Shown here: positions 46,075 through 55,687 of the stretch, one piece after another
Layout of the letters: each line of letters starts with the position of its first letter
Position numbering within the stretch: the stretch's first letter is position 1
NCBI GenBank assembly: GCA_964351775.1
Contig: CAYGPQ010000005.1
Location: 7,973-71,972, forward strand
Reading direction: 5' to 3'
DNA from: Kordia sp964351775
GTDB lineage: Bacteria; Bacteroidota; Bacteroidia; Flavobacteriales; Flavobacteriaceae
Length of the DNA stretch: 64,000 nt
Notes under the pieces: generated by a model
Databases searched by the model: none
The model's input: only the letters and a program-made list of their open reading frames with translations
Told to the model about the DNA's origin: nothing
Position numbers and translations under genes: made by a program

Positions 46075-46713
46075 ATGATTAAAGTTGCCGTGTATGATGA
46101 TAATGATTCCAGGAGAGAAGGCTTAAAACTTCTTTTAGACGCCATGCAAGATATGCTTTGCATAGGCTCTTATGTAGACTGTAGTGAGGTTTTAGAGAAT
46201 ACAGAAAAACATACACCTGACGTCATCCTTATGGATATAAATATGCCTAAAGTTGATGGCATTGAAGGTGTTAAATTAGTTAAAGCGCATTTCCCCGAAA
46301 TTAAGATTATCATGCAAACGATTTATGAAGATGAAGGCAAAATTCTTGCCGCCATTTCTGCTGGAGCTGATGGTTATATTTTAAAGCAAAAATCACCTAT
46401 AAAACTCATTGACGGTATCCATGAAGTTCTAAATGGTGGCGCACCAATTACATCAACCATTGCAGGGAAAATTCTTAAGCTCTTTAATGGACAAACTGTA
46501 TTCCCGACAATTGATAAAAAAATTAAACTTACAAAACGAGAACAAGAAATTTTACAGCTTCTGGTTGAAGGCTATAGCTATAAAATGATTGCAGAAAAAT
46601 GCTTTGTCTCATATGCAACAGTTAATACGCATGTTTCTCATATCTACAAAAAACTTCAAGTAAAAACTGTGGCCTCGGCAGTAGCTAAGGCACTTAGAGA
46701 AGGCTTGGTCTAG
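46075..46713 (+). CDS. NarL/FixJ-family response regulator 2
   Basis: A 212-aa receiver-plus-HTH protein paralogous to regulator 1. Asp54 lies in VILMDINMPKVDG, and the output is KLTKREQEILQLLVEGYSYK. Both regulators share the tail S-A-V-A-K-A-L-(K/R)-E-G-L-V. The pair may recognise the same or overlapping sites. A possible operator palindrome precedes the gene. Confidence 0.94.
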   Translation: MIKVAVYDDNDSRREGLKLLLDAMQDMLCIGSYVDCSEVLENTEKHTPDVILMDINMPKVDGIEGVKLVKAHFPEIKIIMQTIYEDEGKILAAISAGADGYILKQKSPIKLIDGIHEVLNGGAPITSTIAGKILKLFNGQTVFPTIDKKIKLTKREQEILQLLVEGYSYKMIAEKCFVSYATVNTHVSHIYKKLQVKTVASAVAKALREGLV

Positions 46714-46789
46714 CTGTTAACACATTTTCAATATTATCTACTCAATACATCTAATTAGAATTTTAGTCATACCTGCTTTAAATCATTAG

Positions 46790-46800
46790 TATCAATGATA
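46790..46800. promoter_or_regulatory. Palindrome TATCAATGATA after regulator 2
   Basis: Perfect 5+1+5 palindrome 90 nt before ATG 46890, in the 176-bp gap that starts the rest of the right arm. Related palindromes are at 46023 and 40055. Confidence 0.4.
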
Positions 46801-46889
46801 GTATTGCCCTTGGAATTGCTATAAGTTAGCTTTTAATAAATAGAATCAACATAATCGATTTTATTACAACAAAACTAACACATTAATTC

Positions 46890-47150
46890 ATGACACTTTT
46901 CTCAAAACTTTTTGGTAAAAATCAACCTAAAATAGAAAAACCAGATACGGTTTGCCCTAATTGTTGGGGACACCAAAAATATGATAACATCATAAGAGAA
47001 AAATTAAAAGATGCTCAAATTGATGTCAATAACAAGAACGCAAAATACGCTTTCATTCAAGATTTTGTGGTTACAAACCTTAAAGGCATAACACTAAAAA
47101 ACAGTGTTCATGGTCAAGAATGTCCAACCTGCAAACTATTCATAAAATAA
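46890..47150 (+). CDS. Small two-CxxC zinc-ribbon-like protein
   Basis: An 86-aa protein with two CxxC pairs, V-C-P-N-C-W (Cys22, Cys25) and E-C-P-T-C-K (Cys78, Cys81), separated by a helical segment. This suggests a single zinc site joining both ends. The N-terminus (MTLFSKLFGKNQ) is amphipathic. No family recognised. It follows a possible operator and precedes the large surface protein by 64 nt. Confidence 0.7.
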   Translation: MTLFSKLFGKNQPKIEKPDTVCPNCWGHQKYDNIIREKLKDAQIDVNNKNAKYAFIQDFVVTNLKGITLKNSVHGQECPTCKLFIK

Positions 47151-47214
47151 TACCTCAAGCCTCATTTTAAGTTGTTTAAAACCTAGAATAATAAACATCA
47201 AAGCAATCAAAACT

Positions 47215-50200
47215 ATGAAAGCAATACAAACAAAATCTTATTTAACCATATTAATTGTCTTATTCTCAATAACAGCCTATGGTCAGGATATCGAAAAATC
47301 CGTTTTGGTTACTGCAAACATTGGAAATACTGAGAATTCAATAGTACCAGAGTTAATTACAGCATCAAAACAACTAAACGACCCTACACTTATAATTTTA
47401 GGGAATTTCGTCTCAAAAGATGGTTTTCATTCTAAAAATGAAGCAAAAGTATTAAATGACTTAAATCTGTTAAAAGAATTTAATGGCAAGGTCATCATAC
47501 TTCCTGGTCATAATGAATGGGCTCACAATGGGTATAAAAGCGTGAAAGATTTAGAAAAATTTATACAGAAAAATAGCGATGCGAAATTTTATCCAGATGA
47601 AGGATGTCCCATTAAGAAAAAAGATATTACGGACAACTTGGTTATGGTATCTATCGATTCACAATGGTTTTTAGAAGACTGGAATGACCACACCTACATT
47701 AATGAAGACTGTGCCATAAAAAACAGAACTCAATTTTTCTTAGAGTTTGAAAGTATTTTAAAAAAATCTCAAGGGAAAACAATAATGGTTGCCATGCATC
47801 ATCCTATTTTTTCTAATACAAAAGAAGGGTTATTAAAAAGAGTTGGAGGGTTTTCAAAAGGTGACTTTCAACACAAACAATATCAGAAATTACGCAACAG
47901 AATAATTACACTTTCGAGACAAGCAGAGAACATCTTTTTTATCTCTGGACATGACAAAAATCTACAATATATCAACAACTATCAAATACCTCAAATCATA
48001 AGTGGTTCACAGGGAAAAACAAAAAAAGCCAAAGCAATAAATAATGATGATTTTGCTTCTGATGCGCAAGGCTATGCTAAACTAGATATTTACGACAACG
48101 GAGAGGTTATGGTAAATTTTATAGAAAATGAGGCTACATCATTTTCAAAAGAACTTTTCAAAAAGAATGAAAAGAATACCAGCTTCAATATAAAACCTAA
48201 AAGCAGTTATTCTGATTATACAGAATCATCAATCTACAGTCCTGATGAGACCAAAAAAAGCAAAGTTTATCGTGGACTTTGGGGAGATCATTATAGAGAA
48301 TTTTACAGCAAGCCTATAACTGCTAAAGTTGCCTTTATTGATACACTAAACGGAGGGTTAACACCTATTAGAAGAGGTGGAGGTCATCAATCTAAATCAT
48401 TACGATTAGAAGATAGTTCTGGTAAAGAGTATGTTATGCGAGCCCTGAGAAAGAGTGCAATCAAGTTTTTACAGTCTACCGCATTTCAAGACACATACGT
48501 AGAGGAAGATCTTGAAGATAGTTTTATTGAAAGCTTTGTTTTAGATTTTTATACTACGGCACATCCTTATACACCAACAACAATAGGTGAATTGTCAGAC
48601 GCAGTAGAGGTATTCCATACAAATCCAAATCTTTATTATATACCTAAACAAGATGCATTGGGAGAATATAACGATGAGTACGGAGACGAACTTTATATTA
48701 TTGAAGAGCGCGTTGAATCTGGTCACAATGACCTTGAGAGCTTCGGAATGCCTGATGATATTATAAGCACAAATGATGTTCTTAAAGAAGTGCACAAAAC
48801 TGGAAAATCTCAAGTAGACGAACCATCTTACATCAGAGCAAGATTGTTTGATATGCTTATTGGCGATTGGGACAGGCATGAAGATCAATGGAGATGGGCA
48901 TTATTTAAGCAATCAGATGGAACACAAATTTACAAACCCATCCCAAGGGACAGGGATCAGGCCTTTTCAATCTTTGACGGAACTATTCTCGGTTTTTTGC
49001 GCTGCGCAGTACCTAATCTCAGAATGATGCAATCTTTTGATGAAGAGTTACCAAGCCCTAAATGGTTCAGTTTCGAGCCGTATCCATTAGATATGACCTT
49101 TATAAATCATTCCAATTGGAGCGATTGGGAAAATCAGGTAAAACAGATTCAAGAAGGATTAACCGATGACGTCATAGAACGTGCATTTGAAAATGTGCCA
49201 TCCGAAGTTAAAGGACAAACGATTGAAGATATAAAGACGAAACTAAAAGGCAGAAGATCAAATCTTAAATCTATTGCCAGAGATTATTACGATTACTTAA
49301 ATAAGCATGAGGTGATCACAGGTACCCAGAAAGATGACATTTTTACGATAACCAGATTGCCCGACGGCAAAACAACTATTAAAATTCAGCGAAAGGATAT
49401 TGGCGTTTTTGAAAGAACCTTCAACAAAGAAGAAACTAAAGAAATTTGGATTTATGGATTGGATGGTAAGGACACCTTTAACGTTATAGGAGATGGCAAT
49501 AATAATATAAAATTGCGAGTGCTTGGTGGTAAAAAGAATGACACTTACAATTTTGAAAACACAAAGGCTGTAAAATTATATGACTACAAAGGAAAGGATA
49601 ACACCATTACAAATAACAAATCCAAAAAATGGCTCGTTGACGACTATCAAATAAATAACTATGATTATAAGAAGAGAAAATATAGTTTAAACCAACTATT
49701 ACCTAACTTAGGATTTAATCCAGATGATGGTGTTCAAATAGGTTTAGTAGACGTCATAACAACCTATGGTATTCAAAGAAACCCTTTCACAACAAAACAC
49801 ACTATAGGAGCCTCGTATTACACAGGTAATTCAGGTTATAATTTATTTTATAAGGGTGAATTTTCTAACATTTTCCATAATTGGAATTTTGGTATTGAAG
49901 GCAAATATACAAGTCCAAATTTTGCACAGAACTTCTTTGGAATTGGCAATGAAACTGAATACGATAAAGACGTTGTAGATCTCGATTTTAATAGAGTTAG
50001 TATCAGAGAATGGTCTGCGGCAATTTCATTGATTTGGCGAGGGTTAAATGGAGGTTCATTTTATATTAAACCATACATTGAATCTTTCGATGTAGAAAAT
50101 AAAAGCGATCGATTTATTTCTAACCTTCCATCTAATACATCCTTTTTTCAAAGACAAAATTATTTAGGAACTGAGGTTAATTATAGTTATTCCAACAAAG

Positions 50201-50730
50201 ATAATGCTGCTTTTCCAACCTTAGGGTTTGAAACTAATATTACAGCTGGGTATAAAAAGAATATCGATGAGCAAGACTTTGACAACAACTTTGCTTATCT
50301 ATTCCCTAATGTTGCGATTAATCATAAATTAAATAAGAGTGGCTCTTTTGTTTTTGCCACTAGGATAGGTGCAGAATTAATCTTTGGAGATAATTTCGAG
50401 TTCTACCATGGTGCTACACTTGGAGGCATTAAAAACTTAAGAGGCTTTAGAAAAGAACGCTTTATTGGCAAATATGCATTGTATCAAAATACAGATCTTA
50501 GGTTAAAACTCGGAAAATTTAAAACCAGTTTTATTCCTCTTAATTATGGAATAACAGGAGGTTTTGACTACGGAAGGGTTTGGGTAGAAAACGACACTTC
50601 AGATAAATGGCATCCAAGTGTCGGTGGAAATTTCTGGATTACTGGTCTAGATTCTTTCTCAACAAGTTTAGGATATTTTGCAAGCTCAGATGGTGGGTTG
50701 ATAACATTCTCATTTGGCTTTCAATTTTAA
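47215..50730 (+). CDS. Phosphoesterase-like / kinase-like / beta-barrel surface protein
   Basis: A 1171-aa secreted protein (signal ending I-T-A-Y-G-Q). Residues ~28-300 have a metallophosphatase layout, but ligand motifs are altered: A-N-I-G-N for G-D-x-G, L-G-N-F for G-D-N, P-G-H-N-E-W for G-N-H-D-W, and GHDKN for G-H-D-H-N, while HHPIFS remains. The middle (about 360-600) contains YVMRALRK, LIGDWDRHEDQW and PIPRDRDQAFS, reminiscent of CotH/FAM20-like kinases. The rest (about 830-1171) is an outer-membrane beta-barrel of the BamA/surface-antigen type, ending LITFSFGFQF. Domain limits are approximate. Confidence 0.8.
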   Translation: MKAIQTKSYLTILIVLFSITAYGQDIEKSVLVTANIGNTENSIVPELITASKQLNDPTLIILGNFVSKDGFHSKNEAKVLNDLNLLKEFNGKVIILPGHNEWAHNGYKSVKDLEKFIQKNSDAKFYPDEGCPIKKKDITDNLVMVSIDSQWFLEDWNDHTYINEDCAIKNRTQFFLEFESILKKSQGKTIMVAMHHPIFSNTKEGLLKRVGGFSKGDFQHKQYQKLRNRIITLSRQAENIFFISGHDKNLQYINNYQIPQIISGSQGKTKKAKAINNDDFASDAQGYAKLDIYDNGEVMVNFIENEATSFSKELFKKNEKNTSFNIKPKSSYSDYTESSIYSPDETKKSKVYRGLWGDHYREFYSKPITAKVAFIDTLNGGLTPIRRGGGHQSKSLRLEDSSGKEYVMRALRKSAIKFLQSTAFQDTYVEEDLEDSFIESFVLDFYTTAHPYTPTTIGELSDAVEVFHTNPNLYYIPKQDALGEYNDEYGDELYIIEERVESGHNDLESFGMPDDIISTNDVLKEVHKTGKSQVDEPSYIRARLFDMLIGDWDRHEDQWRWALFKQSDGTQIYKPIPRDRDQAFSIFDGTILGFLRCAVPNLRMMQSFDEELPSPKWFSFEPYPLDMTFINHSNWSDWENQVKQIQEGLTDDVIERAFENVPSEVKGQTIEDIKTKLKGRRSNLKSIARDYYDYLNKHEVITGTQKDDIFTITRLPDGKTTIKIQRKDIGVFERTFNKEETKEIWIYGLDGKDTFNVIGDGNNNIKLRVLGGKKNDTYNFENTKAVKLYDYKGKDNTITNNKSKKWLVDDYQINNYDYKKRKYSLNQLLPNLGFNPDDGVQIGLVDVITTYGIQRNPFTTKHTIGASYYTGNSGYNLFYKGEFSNIFHNWNFGIEGKYTSPNFAQNFFGIGNETEYDKDVVDLDFNRVSIREWSAAISLIWRGLNGGSFYIKPYIESFDVENKSDRFISNLPSNTSFFQRQNYLGTEVNYSYSNKDNAAFPTLGFETNITAGYKKNIDEQDFDNNFAYLFPNVAINHKLNKSGSFVFATRIGAELIFGDNFEFYHGATLGGIKNLRGFRKERFIGKYALYQNTDLRLKLGKFKTSFIPLNYGITGGFDYGRVWVENDTSDKWHPSVGGNFWITGLDSFSTSLGYFASSDGGLITFSFGFQF

Positions 50731-50750
50731 TTAATATTTCAAGATTATTT

Positions 50751-52364
50751 ATGAATCAACTGGTAAGTATTGCAACATTAAGTGATTTAAAAAACAAAGA
50801 GCCACAACATGCGCTAGTAAGCGGTCTCGATTTAGTTATTGTAAAATTTGATAACGAAATCTCAGTACTGTATGGAAGATGCCTGCATCGTGGCGCATTA
50901 ATGGCCGATGGCCATATAGAAGGAAACAACTTAATCTGTGGTGTACACGGTTGGGATTATAGAGTAGATACAGGAGTCTCTGAATATAATAATGCCGAAG
51001 CATTGCATAAGTTCGCCACTCAAATTAAAAATGGCGAATTATTTGTAGACAAAGTGGAAATTGACCAGTATCTAAAAAAACATCCGCAACCATTCAACAG
51101 AAAAGATTATTTAGGTGCTTATGCAGATACACATCCAGAAGAAACAGAGCCTTACACAAACTATATTAAAGAATTAGCTCAAAACGGGTTAAAAAACCTT
51201 GGACATCACGGGTTTTCTGCTTCCATGGGAGTAGATAGAAATACACTGCCTAAATGGAATGACATTCAGTTTTTACCGGCGCAATTAGCTTCTCGTCCTT
51301 TGTTAGATGAGGAAGATGTGAAAACCAAAGTTGTTATTGGTCCAAATGCCAAAAAGCCACTCGAATTAGATATTCCACTTTTTGTAAGTGATATGAGCTT
51401 TGGAGCATTATCACGAGAGGCAAAAATTGCATTATCCAAAGGTGCTGAAATGGCAGGTACAGGAATATGCTCTGGTGAAGGAGGCATGCTCCCCGAAGAA
51501 CAAGCCAATAATTCAAAATATTTTTACGAATTGGCTTCCGCACAATTCGGGTTTTCTTGGGATAAACTAGACCATGTTCAAGCTTTCCATTTTAAAGGAG
51601 GTCAAGGTGCCAAAACGGGTACTGGAGGGCATCTACCTGGTAATAAGGTTAGCAAAGAAATCGCAGCAGTTAGAGGCTTGAATGAAGGTGAAACAGCAAT
51701 TTCACCGGCTACATTTCCAGATTTTCATGGTGTCAATGATTTTAAAGAATTTGCTGCTAAAGTAAGAGAACATACAGAAGGCATCCCAATTGGTTTTAAA
51801 ATAGCAGCAAGCCACATCGAAAAAGATATTCAATTTGCTTTAGATGTTGGTGTGGATTACATTATTCTAGATGGTCGAGGTGGTGGAACAGGTTCTGCAC
51901 CAACTATCCTTAGAGACAACATTAACGTTCCAACCATTCCTGCCCTTGCAAGAGCCAGAGCATATTTAGATAAAGTAGGTGCAAATGATATTACCTTGGT
52001 TATTACAGGAGGATTGCGCATCGCTGAAGATTTTGCAAAAGCCATGATGCTTGGTGCAGATGCCATTGCAGTTTCCAATTCAGCATTACAGGCTATTGGT
52101 TGTTTAGGGATGCGTGCTTGTGGAAGTAATAATTGCCCTGTAGGAATTGCTACGCAAAAAGAATCATTGCGCAGTCGTATCATTATTAACGAATCTGCTA
52201 AACAATTACATAACTATTTTGATGCAACAAATAGCTTAATTAAAGTAGTGGCTAGAGCCTGTGGTTATGATGATATTTCAAAATTCAAAAAAGAAGACCT
52301 ATCAACTTTTAACAGAGATATGCATCACCTAACAGGTATTGCTTATGCTGGACTAAACCTATAA
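50751..52364 (+). CDS. Rieske domain fused to glutamate-synthase-like FMN domain
   Basis: A 537-aa protein; ATG 50751 is chosen because upstream codons lie in the preceding barrel gene. Residues 1-~105 form a Rieske-type domain with GRCLHRG (Cys44, His46) and CGVHGW (Cys63, His66). Residues ~150-537 resemble the FMN-binding domain of GltB: DMSFGALSREAKIALSKGAE, FHFKGGQGAKTGTGGHLPG, and a C-x5-C-x4-C cluster motif in CLGMRACGSNNCPVGIATQ. It may be a flavin-dependent oxidoreductase fed by the Rieske centre. Its reaction is unknown; the glutaminase domain of true GltB is absent. Confidence 0.9.
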   Translation: MNQLVSIATLSDLKNKEPQHALVSGLDLVIVKFDNEISVLYGRCLHRGALMADGHIEGNNLICGVHGWDYRVDTGVSEYNNAEALHKFATQIKNGELFVDKVEIDQYLKKHPQPFNRKDYLGAYADTHPEETEPYTNYIKELAQNGLKNLGHHGFSASMGVDRNTLPKWNDIQFLPAQLASRPLLDEEDVKTKVVIGPNAKKPLELDIPLFVSDMSFGALSREAKIALSKGAEMAGTGICSGEGGMLPEEQANNSKYFYELASAQFGFSWDKLDHVQAFHFKGGQGAKTGTGGHLPGNKVSKEIAAVRGLNEGETAISPATFPDFHGVNDFKEFAAKVREHTEGIPIGFKIAASHIEKDIQFALDVGVDYIILDGRGGGTGSAPTILRDNINVPTIPALARARAYLDKVGANDITLVITGGLRIAEDFAKAMMLGADAIAVSNSALQAIGCLGMRACGSNNCPVGIATQKESLRSRIIINESAKQLHNYFDATNSLIKVVARACGYDDISKFKKEDLSTFNRDMHHLTGIAYAGLNL

Positions 52365-52375
52365 AATTAATACTC

Positions 52376-53233
52376 ATGGAAATTACATTAGAATTCTGGT
52401 ACTTATTACCTATCTCAATAGCCATAGCAACCATAGCTATGTCCTCAGGAATTGGTGGTGCTGTATTTTTTTCACCACTGTTTATGATTGGTTTAGGGCT
52501 AGAACCCAAAATAGCTATTGGAGCTGCACTTGCAACCGAATTATTTGGTTTTGGGTCTGGACTTCAAGCCTATATTAAGGCCAAACTAATTGATTACAAG
52601 CTAGGGCTAAATCTACTCATGATATCTGTGCCATTTGCTATTATAGGAACACTTTATGGTGACTTGGTACCACCTATAATTCTCAAAGCTATTTTCGGAA
52701 TCGGTATCATTTTTATTGGGTATCAACTTTATGTGTCATGGAGAGAAGAAGAAAAAGAAAAACTTGAAGCAGCTCATAAAAAAGAATTTGAAAACAATTA
52801 CGAAAGCTCATTAACTGATTCTGATGGAAATGTGTACAATTATACAGTTTGCAACAAGAATATGGGACGCATGTTTGCTGCTATTGGAGGAGCTTTTCTA
52901 GGCATGATTTCAGTAGGACTTGCTGAACTTCAAGAATACCATTTAGTTGCCAAATGCAAAGTTCCAGCTAGAGTAGCTATAGCGACATCAATATTTGTCG
53001 TTGTTATTACAGTTTTAGTGGCCTCTGTTGGGCATTTCTATGAATTCGTTAACGAAGGTGGTGAGGTGATGAATCAAGTTCTCAACCTTATTGTATTTAC
53101 GATTCCTGGAGTTGTTATTGGTGGCCAGTTAGGTCCAAAACTACAAAAAGTCATTCCTGCAGATAAAATGAAAGTTGGAGTTTCCTTCCTTTTCATTCTT
53201 GTTGGAGCATTTATGTTATACACCTTGATTTAA
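52376..53233 (+). CDS. TauE/SafE family membrane exporter
   Basis: A 285-aa membrane protein with about eight hydrophobic segments in two halves. MSSGIGGAVFFSPLFMIGLG and the second-half IPGVVIGGQLGPKL are typical of TauE/SafE (anion/sulfonate or sulfite export). A charged cytoplasmic loop (about 122-160, EEEKEKLEAAHKKEFENN) separates the halves. It lies between the two Rieske fusion genes at 9-11 nt spacing, suggesting that a small organic anion or sulfur compound is the shared substrate. Confidence 0.9.
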   Translation: MEITLEFWYLLPISIAIATIAMSSGIGGAVFFSPLFMIGLGLEPKIAIGAALATELFGFGSGLQAYIKAKLIDYKLGLNLLMISVPFAIIGTLYGDLVPPIILKAIFGIGIIFIGYQLYVSWREEEKEKLEAAHKKEFENNYESSLTDSDGNVYNYTVCNKNMGRMFAAIGGAFLGMISVGLAELQEYHLVAKCKVPARVAIATSIFVVVITVLVASVGHFYEFVNEGGEVMNQVLNLIVFTIPGVVIGGQLGPKLQKVIPADKMKVGVSFLFILVGAFMLYTLI

Positions 53234-53242
53234 TTATTCAGT

Positions 53243-55192
53243 ATGAGCAACAGTAAAAAAACATGGTATAAAGTTTTAGACAATAGAAAAAAATTACCTG
53301 AAGGAAGGGTACAAACCGTTACCGCCGGTCACCAAAGTATTTGTTTGACACATTTTAAAGGAAAATTTTCTGCCTTAGACAATAAGTGTCCACATCAAGG
53401 TGGTCCTTTGGGAGAAGGTTCTATTGAAAATGGTATGTTACGCTGTCCATGGCATGGTTGGGATTTTGACCCTTGCACAGGAAACTCTGATGGTGGATTT
53501 GATGATGGTGTTAAAACATTTGAAATTAAAGAAGAAAATGAAAAAATATATGTAGGAATCCCAGACGAGAAACCACATAAAGAAACCATTTCTGATGTGA
53601 TGATTGAAACCATGGTAAATTGGGGAGTCAATACTGTTTTTGGAATGGTAGGTCATAGTAATCTTGGCGTTGCAGATGCAATGAAACGACAAGAAGAAAA
53701 AGGAAAATTGAAGTTTTTTGGTATTCGTCATGAAGGCGCTGCAGCATTTGCAGCTTCTGGATATGCCAAGTTAACAGGTAAACCTGCAGCCTGTTTTGGG
53801 ATTGCAGGTCCTGGTGCAACAAATATGTTTACAGGAATGTGGGATGCTAAAGTAGATAGAGCACCTATGTTAGCCTTGTCGGGGCAAGTTAATACTCAAG
53901 TTCTTGGTACTGGAGCATTTCAGGAAGTCGATTTGGTGAAAGCCTTTGATAGTGTTGCCACATTTAATCATGCAGTGAATCTTAATTCTAATCATAGCGA
54001 ATTAATGTCCTTAGCCATAAAATCGGCTTTGATTAAAAGAGAGGTATCGCACTTAACATTTCCAGACGAGGTAGCTTTCACTCAAAAACCCAAACATGCA
54101 AAACCACAAACTTCAGAAAATAGAATCACACCCTTTACTATTTCACCGCCAAAAGAAATGGTAGATAATGCTGTGGATTTAATTTCCAAATCCAAAAGAC
54201 CTATCATTATTGTTGGTCATGGTGCACGATTTCAAATGGAATCTATTATTGCTTTCGCGGAAAAGCTTAAATGCCCAGTTATTACAACATTTAAAGGAAA
54301 GGGATTAATAGCAGATAATCACCCTTTAGGCTGTGGTGTGCTCGGACGTAGTGGTACACCAATAGCCTCTTGGTTTATGAATGAAAGTGATTTAATTATG
54401 GTGTTTGGCGCATCATTTTCAAATCATACAGGTATTACGCCAAAGAAGCCAATTATTCAAGTTGATTTTGACCCAATGGCATTGAGTAAGTTTCATAAAA
54501 TTGATGTTGCTTTATGGGGAGAGCTATCCGAAACAATCAAAGTTTTAGATACGAAGACTACGAATAAAACAAATACGATAGACCAAAGACCTGAAATTGA
54601 AAAACGATGGCAAATTTGGAAAGCTGAAAAAAAGAGTCGATTAAACGATTGCGGTGATGGCTTAAGTTCTATTTCTGTATTTGATGCTATGAATAAAGTG
54701 ACACCAGAAAATGCAGTTATAGCTGTTGATGTTGGCAACAACACTTATTCTTTCGGTCGATATTTTGAACCAAAAAATCAATCCATACTCATGTCTGGTT
54801 ATTTAGGTTCTATAGGCTTTGCATTACCGGCTGCCATGGGAGCATGGGCTGCAGAAGGTCATAAAAGACCCATTTGGTCAGTTTCGGGTGATGGAGGCCT
54901 TGGTCAATATCTAGCAGAAATAAATACACTCGTAAAATACGATATGAACATTAAGCATATTGTGCTTAACAATTCAGAATTAGGTAAAATTTCCAAAGAA
55001 CAACGTGCTGCGGAAGTTGATGTTTGGCAAACGTCTTTGAGTAATCCAAACTTTGCAAAATATGCAGAAAATTGTGGTGCTTTAGGAATGAGGGTAGAGA
55101 AATTATCAGAATTATTACCTGCAATGCAGAAACTTAATAAACATAATGGACCTGCTTTACTCGAAGTAATCACAGATGTTAATCTTATATAA
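53243..55192 (+). CDS. Rieske domain fused to ThDP-dependent enzyme
   Basis: A 649-aa protein. Residues 1-~105 are Rieske [2Fe-2S]: NKCPHQGGPLG (Cys49, His51) and RCPWHGWDF (Cys68, His71). Residues ~115-649 are a pyruvate-oxidase/acetolactate-synthase-like ThDP enzyme. It has the activating Glu in IRHEGAAAFAASGYAKLTG, the central domain (PIIIVGHGARF) and the ThDP-Mg motif VSGDGGLGQY followed by NNSELGK. A fused Rieske centre could pass electrons from 2-oxoacid decarboxylation. Specific substrate is not readable. Confidence 0.9.
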   Translation: MSNSKKTWYKVLDNRKKLPEGRVQTVTAGHQSICLTHFKGKFSALDNKCPHQGGPLGEGSIENGMLRCPWHGWDFDPCTGNSDGGFDDGVKTFEIKEENEKIYVGIPDEKPHKETISDVMIETMVNWGVNTVFGMVGHSNLGVADAMKRQEEKGKLKFFGIRHEGAAAFAASGYAKLTGKPAACFGIAGPGATNMFTGMWDAKVDRAPMLALSGQVNTQVLGTGAFQEVDLVKAFDSVATFNHAVNLNSNHSELMSLAIKSALIKREVSHLTFPDEVAFTQKPKHAKPQTSENRITPFTISPPKEMVDNAVDLISKSKRPIIIVGHGARFQMESIIAFAEKLKCPVITTFKGKGLIADNHPLGCGVLGRSGTPIASWFMNESDLIMVFGASFSNHTGITPKKPIIQVDFDPMALSKFHKIDVALWGELSETIKVLDTKTTNKTNTIDQRPEIEKRWQIWKAEKKSRLNDCGDGLSSISVFDAMNKVTPENAVIAVDVGNNTYSFGRYFEPKNQSILMSGYLGSIGFALPAAMGAWAAEGHKRPIWSVSGDGGLGQYLAEINTLVKYDMNIKHIVLNNSELGKISKEQRAAEVDVWQTSLSNPNFAKYAENCGALGMRVEKLSELLPAMQKLNKHNGPALLEVITDVNLI

Positions 55193-55204
55193 ACTAAAAA
55201 ATAG

Positions 55205-55594
55205 ATGAAAATGTTACAAAATTTACAAAATGGAATAGCTGCGCAAGGCTATGATGTGGTATCGTTCTTTAACGGTAAACCAAAAAAAGGGGATGCAGTT
55301 TATGCGTCTACACATAACGAAGCAAAATATCTTTTTTCCTCTATAGAAAACAAGGAATTATTTGAAACGTCACCAGAAAGTTACGCACCTCAATATGGTG
55401 GATTCTGTGCTATAGCCATGTCTGAAGACAAGCAGGTAAATCCTAATCCTAAAAGTTGGGAAGTTAGAGATGGAAAGTTGTACTTCTTTACGCGTATGCT
55501 TTTCGGGATTATTGATGCCAAACGTCAATGGATAAAAGACCCTGAACTTAAAAGAAGTCTTGCAGACGCAGCATGGGAAAAGATGAATAGCTAA
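55205..55594 (+). CDS. Cytoplasmic YHS-domain protein
   Basis: A 129-aa single YHS domain without a signal: GYDVVSFFNGKPKKGDAVYA, SPESYAPQYGGFCAIAM and WEVRDGKLYFFTRM. It is the third YHS protein of the cluster and the only one without export. It is 12 nt downstream of the Rieske-ThDP enzyme and is probably co-transcribed. Confidence 0.87.
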   Translation: MKMLQNLQNGIAAQGYDVVSFFNGKPKKGDAVYASTHNEAKYLFSSIENKELFETSPESYAPQYGGFCAIAMSEDKQVNPNPKSWEVRDGKLYFFTRMLFGIIDAKRQWIKDPELKRSLADAAWEKMNS

Positions 55595-55687
55595 TTACAA
55601 CGATTATACGCTAAAGGATGAATTTTAAAACAATACTGTATATATATAAGAACAGATGTTAACATAAACAAATAGCACTATGTATCT

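Noticed and set aside
50607..50750. Longer start for the Rieske-GltB fusion
   Set aside because: These codons lie inside the preceding barrel gene; ATG 50751 begins the Rieske domain.
51857..52183. Minus-strand 108-codon frame opposite the GltB-like domain
   Set aside because: It is a shadow of a strongly supported coding frame; several other opposite-strand frames were dropped for the same reason.
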